DNA from: JBBDWK01 sp040902885
GTDB taxonomy: Bacteria; Acidobacteriota; Terriglobia; Bryobacterales; Bryobacteraceae
Assembly (NCBI GenBank): GCA_040902885.1
Contig: JBBDWK010000041.1
Location: 1-32,763 of the forward strand
Reading direction: 5' to 3'
Length of the DNA: 32,763 nt
Below the pieces are notes generated by a model, which saw only the letters and a program-made list of their open reading frames with translations, did no database searches and had not been told where the DNA came from. Below, one piece after another: positions 32,029 through 32,763 of the stretch; position 1 is the first letter of the stretch; every line of letters begins with the position of its first letter. The translations under genes were made by a program, and so were the position numbers.

Positions 32029-32305
32029 CGGCAATTCCGATGAGTTCGACCGCCTCTATGAAAACGTCCGGCTGATCGGCGTGGACCAAGATAAGCTCGT
32101 GGCACTGTGTGACGCGGTGCTGTTCTACGTCCAGGTAGCGCGGCTGCGCACGCGCCCGGTCACGATCACCGAGGCTGAGGGCTGCGTGGAGATCCGCTGG
32201 AGCAAGTACGCGCCTGCGGTGTTCAGGAGAAATCGCCTACTGGCACTCGTGGCTGGTGGTGAGCTCATCGACCACTTGACGGTGCAGGAGTCGATAGCGG
32301 CCTAG
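31970..32305 (+). CDS. Hypothetical protein (111 aa)
   Basis: The ATG at 31970 has GAGGAG about 8 nt upstream and was preferred to a TTG at 31955. It encodes METMEQFAPSESPVWAPKND, then DEFDRLYENVRLIGVDQDKL and VALCDAVLFYVQVARLRTRP, and ends DHLTVQESIAA. The fold looks alpha/beta with one amphipathic helix. It shares its last bases (CTAG) with the convergent small gene. Probably accessory-element cargo; no function is assigned. Confidence 0.5.
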   Translation: METMEQFAPSESPVWAPKNDGNSDEFDRLYENVRLIGVDQDKLVALCDAVLFYVQVARLRTRPVTITEAEGCVEIRWSKYAPAVFRRNRLLALVAGGELIDHLTVQESIAA

Positions 32306-32517
32306 TCAGAAGCACCTTGTCTCTTTCGCACGCGCGGTGGACGTTTCCGACGCGGTTTGCTTTTGTGCCATTTTGAACTCAAGAATTGATAGACGGAAAT
32401 TCCGGTCGCTGCAACGATGGCAATCTCGACCAAATACTGATGAATCTCCCCAAACGGTAAAGGCGGCAGGTGGAACACAGACCCTCCAGGCACACTTCGG
32501 GCATTCGCCGAGTCCAT
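32302..32517 (-). CDS. Possible small membrane protein with basic tail (71 aa)
   Basis: Minus-strand frame MDSANARSVPGGSVFHLPPL, then a hydrophobic helix HQYLVEIAIVAATGISVYQF (about 26-45) and a strongly basic tail (KSKPRRKRPPRVRKRQ). Single-pass topology with a cytoplasmic basic end is plausible. No ribosome site is seen, so the assignment is weak. Confidence 0.35.
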   Translation of the reverse strand: MDSANARSVPGGSVFHLPPLPFGEIHQYLVEIAIVAATGISVYQFLSSKWHKSKPRRKRPPRVRKRQGASD

Positions 32518-32763
32518 GCCAATGTGCTGTTTGCTGTGTCCCTCTCTGAGGGCGCGTTCGGCGGTCGTTTTTAAGAACTACCCGGCTGAGTTCCGAGTCA
32601 CCGAACAATCTTCTACTGCGTTATCGGTAAATAGTCCTTGCGGACATCCGTAATCGCTCTTCAAAAGTATCATTTTGACGCGGGCGAGTCAAGGGATTGC
32701 TGTTTCACTCAGCGATTCCGCAACCGAGAGTGAGCCGAAGCGGGAACTGCTTGTCTCGGCTCG
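32518..32763. other. No recognised gene to window end
   Basis: About 245 bases with only short open frames, slightly richer in A/T than the chromosomal part. Nothing supportable was found; it probably continues the accessory element. Confidence 0.5.

Noticed and set aside
1..32763. CRISPR array, rRNA genes, complete tRNA genes
   Set aside because: No regularly spaced repeats, no rRNA-like stretches and no complete cloverleaf were seen on either strand.

Overview
The window looks like a chromosomal stretch of a high-GC soil bacterium of the phylum Acidobacteriota, most likely near Bryobacterales/Solibacter. This is inferred from the gene repertoire, not from a marker gene. The clues are a PadR regulator directly followed by an 'acidobacterial duplicated orphan permease' (ADOP), a TonB receptor with an N-terminal carboxypeptidase-regulatory-like domain, DUF5060-type glycosidases, a sulfatase, and exported enzymes with RR-type signal peptides.

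Left part (1-10.9 kb): a truncated sulfatase, a blue-copper (cupredoxin) secreted protein, and a minus-strand run of carbohydrate genes. That run reads esterase, GH13 alpha-amylase-like enzyme, NodU/CmcH carbamoyltransferase, SxtJ-like membrane protein, a 52-residue DUF5989 protein and a DUF5060 glycosidase. An amidohydrolase-like protein and an aldo/keto reductase follow. The carbamoyltransferase-SxtJ-DUF5989 trio is the best candidate for a poorly described system: it is a recurrent unit whose two small membrane partners have no known role.

Middle (10.9-20.5 kb): a ZnuD-like TonB receptor lies behind a perfect 21-bp palindrome. Convergent to it is a LytS/LytR-type two-component pair whose sensor has a His-rich membrane loop. 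A degraded intergenic stretch with a possible DUF499 remnant follows, then a RelE/HigB-type toxin with an Xre antitoxin under a palindromic operator. Next comes padR-ADOP, whose promoter is bracketed by an inverted repeat.

Right-centre (20.5-30.4 kb): a HAD phosphatase and a Lon substrate-binding-domain protein run leftward. A tightly overlapping SDR-aroK-glycerate kinase operon runs rightward. An isolated fliM, a VapBC pair wedged against it, a second DUF5060/DUF4038 glycosidase, a PQQ-type beta-propeller protein with EF-hands and a glycine-zipper stress-type protein follow.

Right end (30.5-32.8 kb): a 45-bp 3' fragment of a tRNA-Thr(CGT) gene on the minus strand looks like the distal attachment site of an integrated element extending rightward out of the window. 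Inside it are a small-ORF/PIN-domain pair with a frameshifted PIN gene and an operon of four small unrecognised ORFs. Several genes lack a Shine-Dalgarno sequence but have a -10-like hexamer about 6 nt before the start codon, suggesting leaderless transcripts.
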